Part shown: positions 8,006 through 16,996 of the stretch, one piece after another
How positions within the stretch are numbered: position 1 is the stretch's first letter
How the letters are laid out: every line of letters starts with the position of its first letter
Assembly: GCA_020073645.1 (NCBI GenBank)
Contig: JAIQET010000036.1
Location: 1 to 42,663 of the forward strand
From: Terriglobia bacterium
GTDB lineage: Bacteria; Acidobacteriota; Terriglobia; Terriglobales; Acidobacteriaceae
Reading direction: 5' to 3'
Length of the DNA: 42,663 bases
Program-made: the position numbers and the translations under genes
Notes under the pieces: model-generated
Database searches by the model: none
Seen by the model: only the letters and a program-made list of their open reading frames with translations
Told to the model about the DNA's origin: nothing

Positions 8006-8352
8006 GCACCGCCTGCCTTCCCAGGTTGACGAGCCAGCGTCGGATAACGAAGTGACCCGCCACGGCAATCCAGGCTGGAATCAACCATCCGCGACGAATG
8101 CCCCCGCAGCAGTCATGGGATCATCATAGGAGTCGGCGTCGTCCCGCTCGCTGTGCCGGCTGCGTAGACCTCTTCCCATCTACTAACCTGCCGTAACCAT
8201 TTATTCATCGAGAATTCATCCCGCTTTAACAATCCCGGCGCGGATCGCTTGTATTTTCAGGAGTCCCGAGACTGGGGAATCATTTCAAGATCTGCTCTTG
8301 TTTTGGTGCATATGGGTAAAAGTGTATGTTCGTCAATTCTGCGGGAGGAGAA
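8006..8352. other. Intergenic region upstream of the porin gene
   Basis: 347 bases between two plus-strand genes. It must contain the porin promoter, but I found no -35/-10 pair with normal spacing. An antisense frame near 8000-8110 encodes a short hydrophobic stretch, too weak to call. Confidence 0.4.
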
Positions 8353-10188
8353 ATGAAGCGAGCGATAGGGTTTGCGCTGTCCCTGATAATCACGGCAAGC
8401 GCGTTTGCGGCGCCGGCGGGGCAGGATACCAGTGCAGGCACAGCCAAGAAAACCAGTACGAAAAAAACGGCCAAGCGGGCCTCGGCCACGGCGAGTTCAC
8501 CGGAGCTCCAGGCCATGAAGCAGGCCCTGGACTCACAGCAGAAACAGATCCAGGAACTGATGCAGGAGTTGCACAGCCGTGACCAGGTGATGCAGCAACT
8601 GCAACAGCGGCTCGATCAGAGCCAGAGCGCGGCCACGGATGCGCAGAGCAAGGCCGATGCGGCGGCTTCGCAGGCGGCCCAGCAGGCACAGGCAGTCACC
8701 GAGCTGCGCAGTGATGTCTCTGACATGAAACAGAATTCGGCCAACACGGCCCTGACCTTGCAGGAGACGCAGAAGAGCATTACCGAGATGGGGAGCCCGC
8801 TGGCCATCCACGTCAAGGGCATCACCATCACTCCGGTTGGCTTCCTCGCGGCAGAATCGGTTTATCGGACGAGGGCGCTGGCTGCCGACGTGAACTCGCC
8901 TTTCAATTCGATCCCGTTCACCGGTGCTTCGCCGAACCACATTTCGGAATTTTTTGGTTCCGGGCGGCAGTCGCGTGTGGCCATGCTGGCGGAAGGCAAA
9001 CTGAAGAGTACGAAGCTGACCGGCTACGTGGAGGCGGACTTTCTCTCCGCGGGCGTTACCTCCAATAACAACCAGAGCAACAGCTACACCTTTCGTCAAC
9101 GGCAGCTTTGGGGTCAGGCCGCGCTAGACGACGGCTTGACGTTTACCGGCGGGCAGATGTGGAGCCTGGTGACGGAAACCAAGAAGGGCATGGATAACCG
9201 CACCGAGGCTTTGCCGATGACCATTGACGCGCAGTACACCGCGGGCTTCAGTTGGGCGCGGCAGTTCGGTTTCCGCGTCACGAAGAATTTCAACAATAAG
9301 GTCTGGCTGGGATTCTCGGCGGAAAACCCTCAGACCACGTTTGCCGCGCACGGGGCCTCCAGCAATTTCCTCCTGGGCAGCGCGGGTGCCGGCGGCGGTC
9401 TCTACAACACCACCGCGAACTACTCCTTCAACTCGGCCCCCGATCTCATCTTCAAAGCTGCCTTCGAACCGGGCTTTGGCCACTACGAGATCTTCGGTAT
9501 CATCGCCCAGTTCCGCGACCGTGTCTTTCCCTGCGCCACCACAGACTCGGAAACCACGTGCCACGGGGTAGTTGGGCCTTCGGCAGCCGGCGCTTTTAAT
9601 GACAACAAGACCGGGGGCGGCATCGGCGCCAACGCGCGGGTGTCCGTGTGGAACAAGAAGATCGACCTGGGCGCTCACTTCCTCGGGGGCAACGGCGTCG
9701 GCCGCTATGGCACCACCGGGTTGCCGGATGCCACGGTCCACGCAGACGGCACGCTGGCGTTGATCCGGAGCTACCAGGGACTGGGCACGCTCGAATTTCA
9801 CTATCCAAAGTTCGATGTGTACATGAACGGCGGCGGAGAATACGCGGCGCGCACGGCATTTCTCAAGTCGGCGAACACCGGCGTAGGCTACGGCTCGCCG
9901 TTCTTTCCGAACTTCACTTGCTCGACCGAACCTGTGCCGGGATCGGGCGGGTTTGCGCCGGGTTCGCTGGGGAGCAACTGCACCGGCGATACCCGCAACA
10001 TCATTGAGGGCACCTTCGGATTCTGGTATCGCTTCTACAAAGGCCCGAAGGGGACGGTCCAGTTCGGACCGCAGTACTCCTATGTGGTACGCAATACCTG
10101 GGCGGGCGTAGGCGCGCCCGGTTTCACCAATGAGCCGCACGCCGTAGAGAACATGGTTCTCACGTCCTTCCGCTACTACTTGCCGTAA
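8353..10188 (+). CDS. Outer-membrane porin with N-terminal coiled coil
   Basis: 611 residues. ATG 8353 is preceded by GGGAGGAG and gives a clear signal peptide (MKRAIGFALSLIITASAFA); the ATG 27 nt upstream would not. After a Lys/Ala/Thr linker, residues of roughly 45-145 form a Gln-rich coiled coil (repeated QQKQIQELMQELHSRDQ-like heptads) that in such proteins trimerises in the periplasm. The rest alternates short beta strands rich in Gly, Asn and aromatics and ends in YYLP, consistent with a beta-barrel. It resembles the putative porins of Acidobacteria and DcaP-like trimeric channels. Substrate unknown. A hairpin terminator candidate follows 19 nt after the stop. Confidence 0.8.
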   Translation: MKRAIGFALSLIITASAFAAPAGQDTSAGTAKKTSTKKTAKRASATASSPELQAMKQALDSQQKQIQELMQELHSRDQVMQQLQQRLDQSQSAATDAQSKADAAASQAAQQAQAVTELRSDVSDMKQNSANTALTLQETQKSITEMGSPLAIHVKGITITPVGFLAAESVYRTRALAADVNSPFNSIPFTGASPNHISEFFGSGRQSRVAMLAEGKLKSTKLTGYVEADFLSAGVTSNNNQSNSYTFRQRQLWGQAALDDGLTFTGGQMWSLVTETKKGMDNRTEALPMTIDAQYTAGFSWARQFGFRVTKNFNNKVWLGFSAENPQTTFAAHGASSNFLLGSAGAGGGLYNTTANYSFNSAPDLIFKAAFEPGFGHYEIFGIIAQFRDRVFPCATTDSETTCHGVVGPSAAGAFNDNKTGGGIGANARVSVWNKKIDLGAHFLGGNGVGRYGTTGLPDATVHADGTLALIRSYQGLGTLEFHYPKFDVYMNGGGEYAARTAFLKSANTGVGYGSPFFPNFTCSTEPVPGSGGFAPGSLGSNCTGDTRNIIEGTFGFWYRFYKGPKGTVQFGPQYSYVVRNTWAGVGAPGFTNEPHAVENMVLTSFRYYLP

Positions 10189-10207
10189 CGCGCTGTAGTT
10201 GTCGCCT

Positions 10208-10231
10208 CCGGTGCGACTGGAATCGCACCGG
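10208..10231 (+). terminator. Hairpin after the porin gene
   Basis: Perfect 9-bp stem CCGGTGCGA / TCGCACCGG with a 6-nt loop, 19 nt after the porin stop. No clear U-tract follows. Confidence 0.5.
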
Positions 10232-10508
10232 GGGCCGTTGCTTCCCAGACGGGATACTTCCAATGCGCGACGCTTGCTGATCAGCGACCGGCAACCGGAG
10301 ACGCCGGGCGTCTCTCCGGACGGCACGCGGATCGTGTGCGGGGTGATCGACGTGCAGTCCAACCTGCTGCTGGACCGCGTTACAGGAATCAGGCGCTGGG
10401 AGAGCGTAGTTCCTTGCGAGGGCCAGTTGCGTCCCCAGCAGCAAACATCCCTATGGGCACAACTTTCTGCGAGATTTCCAGCCTGGGCTGTCGCCCGTTC
10501 CTGACGAC
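10232..10508. other. Convergent intergenic region, no gene seen
   Basis: Lies between the porin terminator candidate and the convergent membrane-protein gene. Open frames here on either strand are antisense extensions with no protein-like features. Confidence 0.4.
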
Positions 10509-10868
10509 CTAACGGGGCAGGGATGAAATCCTTGGCCTGGGAGCTACCCTCCGGGCCGATGGAGTGGGCCTTTGGTTTTTCCAGGCAGCACCGCTGATAA
10601 ACCAGAATCCCAGGGCGGAGGCGGCGACGAAGATGAAAAAGAAAACAGTAGAGATGGCCGAGCGGTAAGGATCCAGACTCACTTCCACCAGGTTCCAGTC
10701 CGTGAGGGGCCAAACAACTTGCACGTACACCCCTACCACCACCAGAACGGCGGCAAAAACCAGCATGATGGCGAGCGCGCCGACACCCAGGCTCTCGAAC
10801 ACAATCATGGCCCAGTGTTTCAGCGGGCCGGGTTCGCTGGTCTTGGGCTTGGGCTGGACTCTTGGCAT
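10509..10868 (-). CDS. Two-pass membrane protein of unknown function
   Basis: 119 residues from ATG 10868; a TTG at 10874 would add two residues, and neither has a clear ribosome site. Two hydrophobic segments (about residues 24-48 and 70-93) are separated by a loop containing VWPLTDWNLVEVSLDPYRSA. A basic Pro/Arg-rich tail follows. The topology predicts both ends in the cytoplasm. Downstream of the DUF1579 gene on the same strand with a hairpin between them. I do not recognise the family. Confidence 0.65.
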   Translation of the reverse strand: MPRVQPKPKTSEPGPLKHWAMIVFESLGVGALAIMLVFAAVLVVVGVYVQVVWPLTDWNLVEVSLDPYRSAISTVFFFIFVAASALGFWFISGAAWKNQRPTPSARRVAPRPRISSLPR

Positions 10869-10948
10869 GGGCAATCGCTCAAACTGGTATCTTACGGCGA
10901 TTCTCCCAGTCCGGGCAGGTGACTAAAGTGTCTTTCCAGCCCAAGCCC

Positions 10949-10962
10949 CCGGACGAGTCCGG
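10949..10962 (-). terminator. Small GC hairpin after the DUF1579 gene
   Basis: CCGGA-CGAG-TCCGG directly abuts the stop codon of the DUF1579 gene. The stem is short and lacks a U-tract, so termination is uncertain. Confidence 0.35.
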
Positions 10963-11493
10963 CTAGTTGGCTTTGGTGGCTTTTCCCTCCATCATGCTGG
11001 CATAGTTCCCGTCCTCCCCAGCCATCTCAAACTTGAAGCTGTAGGAGGTCGCAGAAAGCTCCTTGATGGTGAAGCGCCCCTTCATGATCTTGCCACCCAT
11101 CTTGTCTTCACTGGTCCAAGTCCAGGTGTCGCCGGAGAGGGTCCCCTTGGAGTGTTCAGCCTCACCCATGCTGTTGAAGGCGTCATAGGTATAGACCTTG
11201 TCTTCCGGGTTGTATCCCATGTAGGCCATACCCATGCCGTTGCCCATCGCGCTCTTGAAGTCGGAATGGATCACCAGGAAGAAATTGCCTTGCATCCACT
11301 CGACTTTTTCGGTTTCGGTCATCTTGCCACCCGGGCCAAAGGGGCCGGGCTTCATATCTCCGTCGAGCGTCCACGTGCCCACGAAGTAGTCCAGTTTTTT
11401 CAACTCCGGGGCCGGCGTCGGCGGACCCATTTGGGCCGCTGCAAACGCCCCAAGCAGCAGGCATGCAATCAAACAGCCGATGGTTTTCCTCAT
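10963..11493 (-). CDS. Secreted DUF1579-type protein
   Basis: 176 residues. ATG 11493 has AAGGAG upstream and starts a signal peptide (MRKTIGCLIACLLLGAFAAAQ). The mature part begins with PAPELKKLDYFVGTWTLDG, the usual opening of DUF1579/lipocalin-like proteins (leader, then L..fvG.W...), followed by a beta-rich body with YMGYNPEDKVYTYDAFNSMG and TWTSEDKMGGK. Such proteins are exported and of unknown function. Methionine- and glycine-rich loops (SAMGNGMGMAYMGY) are notable. Confidence 0.8.
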   Translation of the reverse strand: MRKTIGCLIACLLLGAFAAAQMGPPTPAPELKKLDYFVGTWTLDGDMKPGPFGPGGKMTETEKVEWMQGNFFLVIHSDFKSAMGNGMGMAYMGYNPEDKVYTYDAFNSMGEAEHSKGTLSGDTWTWTSEDKMGGKIMKGRFTIKELSATSYSFKFEMAGEDGNYASMMEGKATKAN

Positions 11494-11608
11494 CAGATTT
11501 TTCTCCTTCTAGGAATTCAGTGCGGAGTTGCATTTCCCGAGCAGGGCGATAGTAGAGTTTGGCAGCATGCCGAGTCAATGCGCAATAGGTCCCGACCGTG
11601 TAGGCAGC

Positions 11609-13273
11609 TTACATCGGAGGCGGTTCCGGCTCAGCGGAGCCGTCAGCGCGCGGGTCGGAGGCGCCGTAGTTTACTTTGGCCTTCGAATCGTGGAGCACCG
11701 CCTGCCCCCGTCCCATGCGGGTGGAATACTCTTTCTGAACGTCCAGCTTGTGTCCCATGGCGGAAAGCTTTTCGCGGACCTCTGGCTTCACCCGCGACTC
11801 GATCACAATGTTGCACCCGCGATCGGGGCTCACGGTAAAACGAGCATTCTCCAAGGCCGCCTGGATGTTCATGCCGTAGTCCACGACGTTGGAGACAAAT
11901 TGCGCGTGCGCCAGCGGTTGATTGGCCCCGCCCATGATGCCGAATCCAATGTGCTCGTAGCCCATCTCCATGAAGGCCGGAATGATGGTGTGGAAGGGAC
12001 GCTTGCGCGGCGCCAGGACATTGGGAGACGCTGGGTCAAGCGAGAACAGCGCGCCGCGGTCCTGCAGCACGAAACCCATGCCGCGGACGGTGATGCCCGC
12101 GCCGAAGGCGTCGTAATTGCTCTGAATCAGCGAAACGATGTTGCCCTCGCGATCGACCACGGAAAGATAAGTGGTGTCGCTGGCGGGGGTGCCGTAAGCT
12201 ACGGCACAGTTGGCCTTGTTGGGATCGATCAGCTTGGCGCGCTCCTTGGCATACTCCTTGGAGAGCAGGCCCTTCACCGGAACTCTTGCGAAGCGCGGAT
12301 CGGCGTTGTAGCGCTCCAGATCGGCGTAGGCCAGCTTCATGGCTTCGATCTTCTTGTGCAGTTCTGCAACGCTGAGCGGGCCGTCAGCGGAAGGTGGGGA
12401 GGTCTCCATGATATTCAGCATCTCGAGTGCGGTCATGCCCTGGCCGTTGGGAGGAAGCTCGTAGATGGTCCAGCCGCGATACGTGGTCGAGATGGGTTCC
12501 ACCCACTCCGGAGAGAATCGGGCAAGGTCATCGGAGGACATGGTGCCACCCAGCGCCTGCGATGTGGTCAAGATGGCGCGCGCAATCTCGCCCTTGTAGA
12601 ATGCGCTGGCTCCGTTCTGCGCGACCAGGCGCAACGCTTTGGCGACGTCGGGATTCTGAAAGATCTGCCCGAGCGCCGGAAGCTTGCCGCCGGGCAAGAA
12701 AACGCGCTGGCCCTCGGGATCGTGTGCGAACGCGTCTGCCGCATCCTCCCAGTACCCGTGAATAATTTCGGGCACGGGATATCCCTGCTCCGCATAGAAG
12801 ATCGCGGACCGGAACAGGTCCTTCCACGGCAGCCGTCCAAAGCGTTCATGCAGCGCATTCCAACCGGCCACCGCGCCGGGAACGGTGACCGAATCAATGC
12901 CAAACGATGGCATCTCCGACACGCCCTTCGTTCTTAGATGCTCGACGGTGAGACCTTGCGGCGCCCAGCCGCTGGAGTTCAAGCCATAGAGCTTGCCGGT
13001 CTTGGCCTCCCAGTAGATGGCGAACAGGTCGCCGCCCATGCCGTTCATCATGGGTTCGGTGACGCCGAGCACCGCGTTGGCCGCAATGGCGGCATCGACG
13101 GCGGAACCTCCTTGGGCTAACACCTGCGCTCCAGCAACGGAAGCCTGCACGTGGCTGGTGGCCACGATGCCGTAGCGCGTGATGACCATCGAACGGGCGT
13201 GGGAGCGGGCTTGGGCAAACATGACGGGAACCAGGGAGAGAATCACGAAGGCCAGAAGAAGAGAGACGCGCAT
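11609..13273 (-). CDS. ggt: Gamma-glutamyltransferase (periplasmic)
   Basis: 554 residues from ATG 13273 (AAGGTG upstream; the open frame reaches 13582 but the signal peptide MRVSLLLAFVILSLVPVMFAQ starts here). Ntn-hydrolase that self-cleaves and transfers or hydrolyses the gamma-glutamyl group of glutathione in the periplasm. The new N-terminal nucleophile should be Thr367 in ASDTTYLSVVD. Flanking signatures are NGMGGDLFAIYW near residue 80, PNGQGMTALEML (275-287), and APRKRPFHTIIPAF and GIMGGANQPLAHAQ in the small subunit. All expected parts are present. It ends with a Pro-rich tail. Monocistronic. Confidence 0.93.
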   Translation of the reverse strand: MRVSLLLAFVILSLVPVMFAQARSHARSMVITRYGIVATSHVQASVAGAQVLAQGGSAVDAAIAANAVLGVTEPMMNGMGGDLFAIYWEAKTGKLYGLNSSGWAPQGLTVEHLRTKGVSEMPSFGIDSVTVPGAVAGWNALHERFGRLPWKDLFRSAIFYAEQGYPVPEIIHGYWEDAADAFAHDPEGQRVFLPGGKLPALGQIFQNPDVAKALRLVAQNGASAFYKGEIARAILTTSQALGGTMSSDDLARFSPEWVEPISTTYRGWTIYELPPNGQGMTALEMLNIMETSPPSADGPLSVAELHKKIEAMKLAYADLERYNADPRFARVPVKGLLSKEYAKERAKLIDPNKANCAVAYGTPASDTTYLSVVDREGNIVSLIQSNYDAFGAGITVRGMGFVLQDRGALFSLDPASPNVLAPRKRPFHTIIPAFMEMGYEHIGFGIMGGANQPLAHAQFVSNVVDYGMNIQAALENARFTVSPDRGCNIVIESRVKPEVREKLSAMGHKLDVQKEYSTRMGRGQAVLHDSKAKVNYGASDPRADGSAEPEPPPM

Positions 13274-13458
13274 ATTCACCTTACCGGCTAAGCGCGCATT
13301 CTGCGGCGGGCGGAGGAGGATGTCAAGGAACGCGGAGTCTACATGCGCGGGCCCGACGACATGCCCGGGAAATGCGAAGTTGCACTTGCTCGAAGGATGT
13401 GGAGGAGAGATCACGGCTTCGCACGCGGGGCGTCGATTTGCATCGTCCAACGTGGTTG

Positions 13459-13764
13459 CTAGCGGTCTTTTTTCGTCTTGTAAGCTTGCCGTTGATCCCG
13501 AGCGCCGTGGAAGACGTGGAGAATGTCGGTTCTCCGGCGCGTAACGCGATAGTAAATGAGGTATGTTCCTGCCGGAAAGCACCTCACCCCGGCTGCAATG
13601 TCCTCCGAAGGTCGGCCGGCATCCGGATACTCGCCGAGCAGCCAGAAGCGGTCAACGAGGCTGTCGATGAGGCGGTCTGCAGCCTCTAGACCCGCCCGCT
13701 TTGCCCAATAAAGATGAATTTCGTCGAGGTCTTGCTCTGCGTCCCTGGTGACCCGATAGCGCAT
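13459..13764 (-). CDS. parE: ParE/RelE-superfamily toxin
   Basis: 101 residues. RelE/ParE fold shown by YRVTRDAEQDLDEIHLYWAKRAG at the start, FWLLGEYPDAGRP in the middle and AGTYLIYYRV...TDILHVFHGARD at the end, the arrangement of ParE toxins that target DNA gyrase (some relatives instead cleave mRNA). The start codon overlaps the stop of the upstream antitoxin gene in TAATG, indicating translational coupling. Normal family length. Confidence 0.88.
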   Translation of the reverse strand: MRYRVTRDAEQDLDEIHLYWAKRAGLEAADRLIDSLVDRFWLLGEYPDAGRPSEDIAAGVRCFPAGTYLIYYRVTRRRTDILHVFHGARDQRQAYKTKKDR

Positions 13765-14114
13765 TACTGGCCAGAGACTTCCTGGGCAAGGCGTTTCCGC
13801 CCCCTCGCCTTCACTCCGTCGGCCAGCTTCTTTAACCCCTTGCGCCCTTCGTATTCCGTATATTCACCCGCATCGATGGCTTCGATGCCGGCCCGGACAC
13901 GCTGGCGGATGCCATCGAGTTGCTGCTGGTTCAAGTCCGCGAGGATATCCTCCGCAGTGGGCTTGGCCAGCCGAACTGCGCGGGAGTCTTCATCCTCCAT
14001 GCGCCGCAAGGCTTCGCGCACCACCTCACTCGCGTTGTTGTACCGGCCACTCTTAACCTTCTTACGAACGTAGCCTGCAAGGCGATCCGTAATCGATACA
14101 TTCATCTGATCCAT
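13764..14114 (-). CDS. parD: ParD-type antitoxin (ribbon-helix-helix)
   Basis: 116 residues from ATG 14114 (MDQMNVSIT); an internal ATG nine bases on is also possible, and the longer frame to 14162 lacks support. MNVSITDRLAGYVRKKVKSGRYNNASEVVREALRRMED is a ParD/CopG ribbon-helix-helix DNA-binding domain. The acidic-to-mixed C-terminal part should wrap and neutralise the ParE toxin encoded directly downstream. It probably represses its own operon, though I did not find a clear operator. The tail (KGLKKLADGVKARGRKRLAQEVSGQ) is longer and more basic than in many ParD proteins. Confidence 0.88.
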   Translation of the reverse strand: MDQMNVSITDRLAGYVRKKVKSGRYNNASEVVREALRRMEDEDSRAVRLAKPTAEDILADLNQQQLDGIRQRVRAGIEAIDAGEYTEYEGRKGLKKLADGVKARGRKRLAQEVSGQ

Positions 14115-14259
14115 GACCCAGCCCCTTGCGTTCCATGCTCTTCCTCCCCAAGCTACCCGCAAGGACCGCGGATGTCAATCTTTGACACTCCATACGAAAA
14201 GGCCGTGTTTGGCGTACCGGAGGAGCACCCCAGTGCTAGGGGCGGCGCGGTTTTGGACT

Positions 14260-14859
14260 TCAGCGGTGCCGGTCGCTGTCCACCTGGGAATACCGGAAGC
14301 ACTCCACCAAATGATCGTTCGCCATGCCCACCGCCTGCATGAAGGCGTAGCAGATGGTTGAACCGACGAAATTGAATCCGCGTTTCTTCAGATCCTTGCT
14401 CATGGCATCGGACTCCGGTGTGCGGGCTGGAACCTTCCTGGTGGAGTTCCAGGCATTCACCTTCGGCTTTCCGCCCACGAACTGCCAGATGTAGCGGTCG
14501 AAAGAACCGAACTCGTCCCGTACAAGCAGGAACGCTCTTGCATTCTGCACGGCGGAGGCGATCTTCAACCGGTTGCGCACGATTCCCTCATCCCGCAACA
14601 GACCCTGAATCTTGCGGCGGTCGTAGGTGGTAACCCGCTGGGGATCGAATTGGTCGAAGGCGGCGCGGTAGTTCTCCCGCTTGCGCAGAATGGTGTCCCA
14701 GCTCAAGCCGGCCTGGGCGCCTTCCAGCACGAGGAATTCGAAGAGGTGTTGGTCATCGTGCTGGGGCACGCCCCATTCTTCATCGTGATAGCGGATAGCG
14801 AGTGGGTTGCGCGCCCAGGAGCAGCGAACGAGAGGTGCAGGTTCTGTTTTCTTGATCAT
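14260..14859 (-). CDS. tag: DNA-3-methyladenine glycosylase I
   Basis: 199 residues. A helix-hairpin-helix base-excision enzyme that removes 3-methyladenine from alkylated DNA. The four zinc ligands of the Tag family are visible: Cys13 (RCSWA), His25 (YHDEEWG), His183 and Cys187 (NDHLVECF). The active-site stretch LEGAQAGLSW and KKRGFNFVGSTICYAFMQA match E. coli Tag closely. ATG 14859 start; length normal. Stand-alone. Confidence 0.95.
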   Translation of the reverse strand: MIKKTEPAPLVRCSWARNPLAIRYHDEEWGVPQHDDQHLFEFLVLEGAQAGLSWDTILRKRENYRAAFDQFDPQRVTTYDRRKIQGLLRDEGIVRNRLKIASAVQNARAFLLVRDEFGSFDRYIWQFVGGKPKVNAWNSTRKVPARTPESDAMSKDLKKRGFNFVGSTICYAFMQAVGMANDHLVECFRYSQVDSDRHR

Positions 14860-14886
14860 TGGAAAGCAAGTAGGCCCTGGATCGTG

Positions 14887-14964
14887 CGCGGGCGGGACGC
14901 CCCCGCGACAGCCGGCGGGACGCCGGCGCTACGGGCAAGACGCTCCGCCCTTCGACTTCGCTCA
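14887..14964. repeat. Cluster of dispersed GC-rich palindromes
   Basis: Two hairpins of the type GCCGGC-GGGAC-GCCGGC (14911-14927) and a GGCGGGACGCC-like one just before, then the reverse copy of the CTGAGCGAAGTCGAAGG element at 14947-14964. These look like non-autonomous dispersed intergenic repeats between tag and the SYLF gene. Confidence 0.5.
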
Positions 14965-14987
14965 ACCAGGCTGCCGGCGCTACCGCG

Positions 14988-15698
14988 CTATTGCAGCGAC
15001 TTGGGATCGGAGAGGTTCTTGGGCGTCTTCTTGTTCAAGAGCGCTACCAGTTCCTGCGCAGAAGGCGGGATCTTTACTTTGTTTTCCCGGATGATCTGTT
15101 TCGCGCTCAGCTTTTGCCCATACAGCTTTTCGTTCGCGCTGCCATCCGAGCGCAGGGTGGAGCCTTCCAGAGAGATTCCGGCAAACAATCCCTTGGACCG
15201 GGAATACGACAGAATCTCGGCGCTCATCACGATGTCGGTTGCGCCCTCAGCTGAGCGCCCCTTGGGGCCGGCGGCCGCGGAGGCGTTTGCGCCCAACTTT
15301 ACTTTGCTGCTCAGCAACGAACGTGCTCCCTTCGGATTCATCACCAGCAACACGAAGTCCGTGGCCTGCCCACCCAGCTGGAAACCGATGTTGACCCCTT
15401 CCAGCGCATACAGAGCAGGCGCTCCCCAAAGTCCGGTGTAGTGCTGGCCGCTGCGGCAGATCATGACGCCACGACCATAGCTGCCGCCGATTCCGAACGC
15501 GCCTTTCTTGACCGAAGGCAGAACGATCACGCACTCCGCCTTGTCCAGCAGGTCCTGGGGAATGTCGTCCGGGATGTCCAGGATCTCTTTCAGAACCTCG
15601 CCGGAATCCTTCACACGGTCTTCTTCCTTCTCGCTGTCGGCGGCAAGAGCCGGGGGCAGAAAGGCACACGCGAGGAGTAGAGCCAACAGGGTTTTCAT
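14988..15698 (-). CDS. Secreted SYLF-domain (Ysc84-like) lipid-binding protein
   Basis: 236 residues. ATG 15698 with GGAGG upstream and a signal peptide (MKTLLALLLACAFLPPALA). The SYLF core is recognised from LLDKAECVIVLPSVKKGAFGIGGSYGRGVM, FQLGGQATDFVLLVMN and LFAGISLEGSTLR, the layout of bacterial DUF500/Ysc84 domains. Eukaryotic members bind phosphoinositides; the role in bacteria is unclear, probably an envelope-associated lipid-binding protein. Family length is normal. Confidence 0.9.
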   Translation of the reverse strand: MKTLLALLLACAFLPPALAADSEKEEDRVKDSGEVLKEILDIPDDIPQDLLDKAECVIVLPSVKKGAFGIGGSYGRGVMICRSGQHYTGLWGAPALYALEGVNIGFQLGGQATDFVLLVMNPKGARSLLSSKVKLGANASAAAGPKGRSAEGATDIVMSAEILSYSRSKGLFAGISLEGSTLRSDGSANEKLYGQKLSAKQIIRENKVKIPPSAQELVALLNKKTPKNLSDPKSLQ

Positions 15699-15978
15699 GA
15701 ATCCTCCATTTGGATTAAGACCTTATCTTAAACCAGGGAAAGGGTTTTGACCCTAGCGGGAAGTACATCGGGCGGCCCCGTCAAGCAGCCGATGTAGCGC
15801 GGGTTGTTCCCATGACCAAACGTGTGCTCCTTTTGTAACTTGGCACTGCCACGAGCCTCCCCTAGAGTCAGAAAGGCAAGAACCGCTCCCCACGGTAGCT
15901 TTCGGCCCTTCGCGTGCATCTATATCCTCAGGAAGCCTCTGGCCGTAGGTTGTGGTGAAAATTTTGGACTGGTTGGGA

Positions 15979-16962
15979 ATGAAGTACACAAGGTTCTTCT
16001 GTCTCGGAGCGCTGGTCGTGGCTGCGGCGCAGCTCCCGTGCGTGGCACAAAGCTCTTCTTTTCTCGATTCCTCTAGTCCCGCTGTCGCCGTGGCCTCGGC
16101 AGCTGACTCCGATCAGCCCGATTCCGTCCTGACCATCAAGAAGCGAGTGGACGAGGTCAACGTCCTTTTTATTGCCACGGATCGGCACGGCAAGTTTGTC
16201 CGCAACCTGAACCAGAACGATTTCGCCATTCTGGACGACCACCAGCCGCCGCAAGCTATCGTGGATTTCCGGCGTGAGACTGACTTGCCGCTGGAACTCG
16301 GACTGCTGGTGGATACCAGCGGCTCGGTGCGCAGCCGCTTCGACTTCGAACAGCAGGCCGCGGTTGACTTCCTGCAGCACACCTTGCGCCACAACTTCGA
16401 CAAAGCCTTCGTGATGGGCTTCAGCAGCCACAACCAGGTGACACAGGACTTCACCGACAACGTCGAGTTGCTCTCCGTGGGCGTACGGAGTTTGCACGAC
16501 GGTGGCGGGACGGCGCTGTACGACGCCATTTACCGGGCCTGTCACGACAAGCTGATCAAGGGCCAGTCTGATCACCCGTCACGCCGCGCCATCATCGTGG
16601 TGAGCGACGGCGAGGACAACCAGAGCGAGGTCAGCCGGGCGCAGGCGATCGAAATGGCGCAACGTGCCGAAGTCATCATCTACGCGATTTCCACCGACGA
16701 CAGCGGCTTGATTCTGCGTGGCGACAAGGTTCTCGAGCAACTCGCCGACGCCACTGGCGGCCGCGCTTTCTTCCCCTTCAAGATGAAGGACATCAAGAAC
16801 TCGTTCAACTCGATTGAAGACGAACTGCGCAGTCAGTACATCGTCTCCTACCGGCCGGCGAATTTCGATGCCGACGGCCGCTACCGCTCCATCCAGATTA
16901 CCGCCTTGAAGAAGGACCTCCAGGTCCGCGCCCGCAGGGGCTACTACGCGCCCCGGCAGTAG
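15979..16962 (+). CDS. Secreted VWFA-domain protein (acidobacterial type)
   Basis: 327 residues from ATG 15979, which gives a standard signal peptide (MKYTRFFCLGALVVAAAQLPCVAQ); GTG 15952 would add nine residues. A beta-rich opening (VNVLFIATDRHGKFVRNLNQNDFAILDD) precedes a von Willebrand A domain with the metal-binding MIDAS residues D112-T-S-G-S, Thr near GGGTALYDAIY and Asp in VVSDGEDN. This layout is that of the large family of VWFA proteins found in Acidobacteria, presumably adhesion or complex-assembly factors in the periplasm or outside. Ends GYYAP, usual for the family. Confidence 0.88.
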   Translation: MKYTRFFCLGALVVAAAQLPCVAQSSSFLDSSSPAVAVASAADSDQPDSVLTIKKRVDEVNVLFIATDRHGKFVRNLNQNDFAILDDHQPPQAIVDFRRETDLPLELGLLVDTSGSVRSRFDFEQQAAVDFLQHTLRHNFDKAFVMGFSSHNQVTQDFTDNVELLSVGVRSLHDGGGTALYDAIYRACHDKLIKGQSDHPSRRAIIVVSDGEDNQSEVSRAQAIEMAQRAEVIIYAISTDDSGLILRGDKVLEQLADATGGRAFFPFKMKDIKNSFNSIEDELRSQYIVSYRPANFDADGRYRSIQITALKKDLQVRARRGYYAPRQ

Positions 16963-16996
16963 CGGTGCCCATTCTTCAAGCTCCCTTTTTCAGTTC

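Noticed and set aside
8006..8110. Small minus-strand membrane ORF after the GGDEF-EAL gene
   Set aside because: A short hydrophobic stretch exists, but it overlaps the end of the GGDEF-EAL gene and has no good start.
9124..10713. 529-residue minus-strand open frame across the porin gene
   Set aside because: Antisense to a clear porin with signal peptide; its translation is Arg/Gly-rich with no domain. Shadow frame of GC-rich coding DNA.
11528..12937. 469-residue plus-strand frame opposite the gamma-glutamyltransferase gene
   Set aside because: Antisense shadow; the minus-strand protein has all family motifs.
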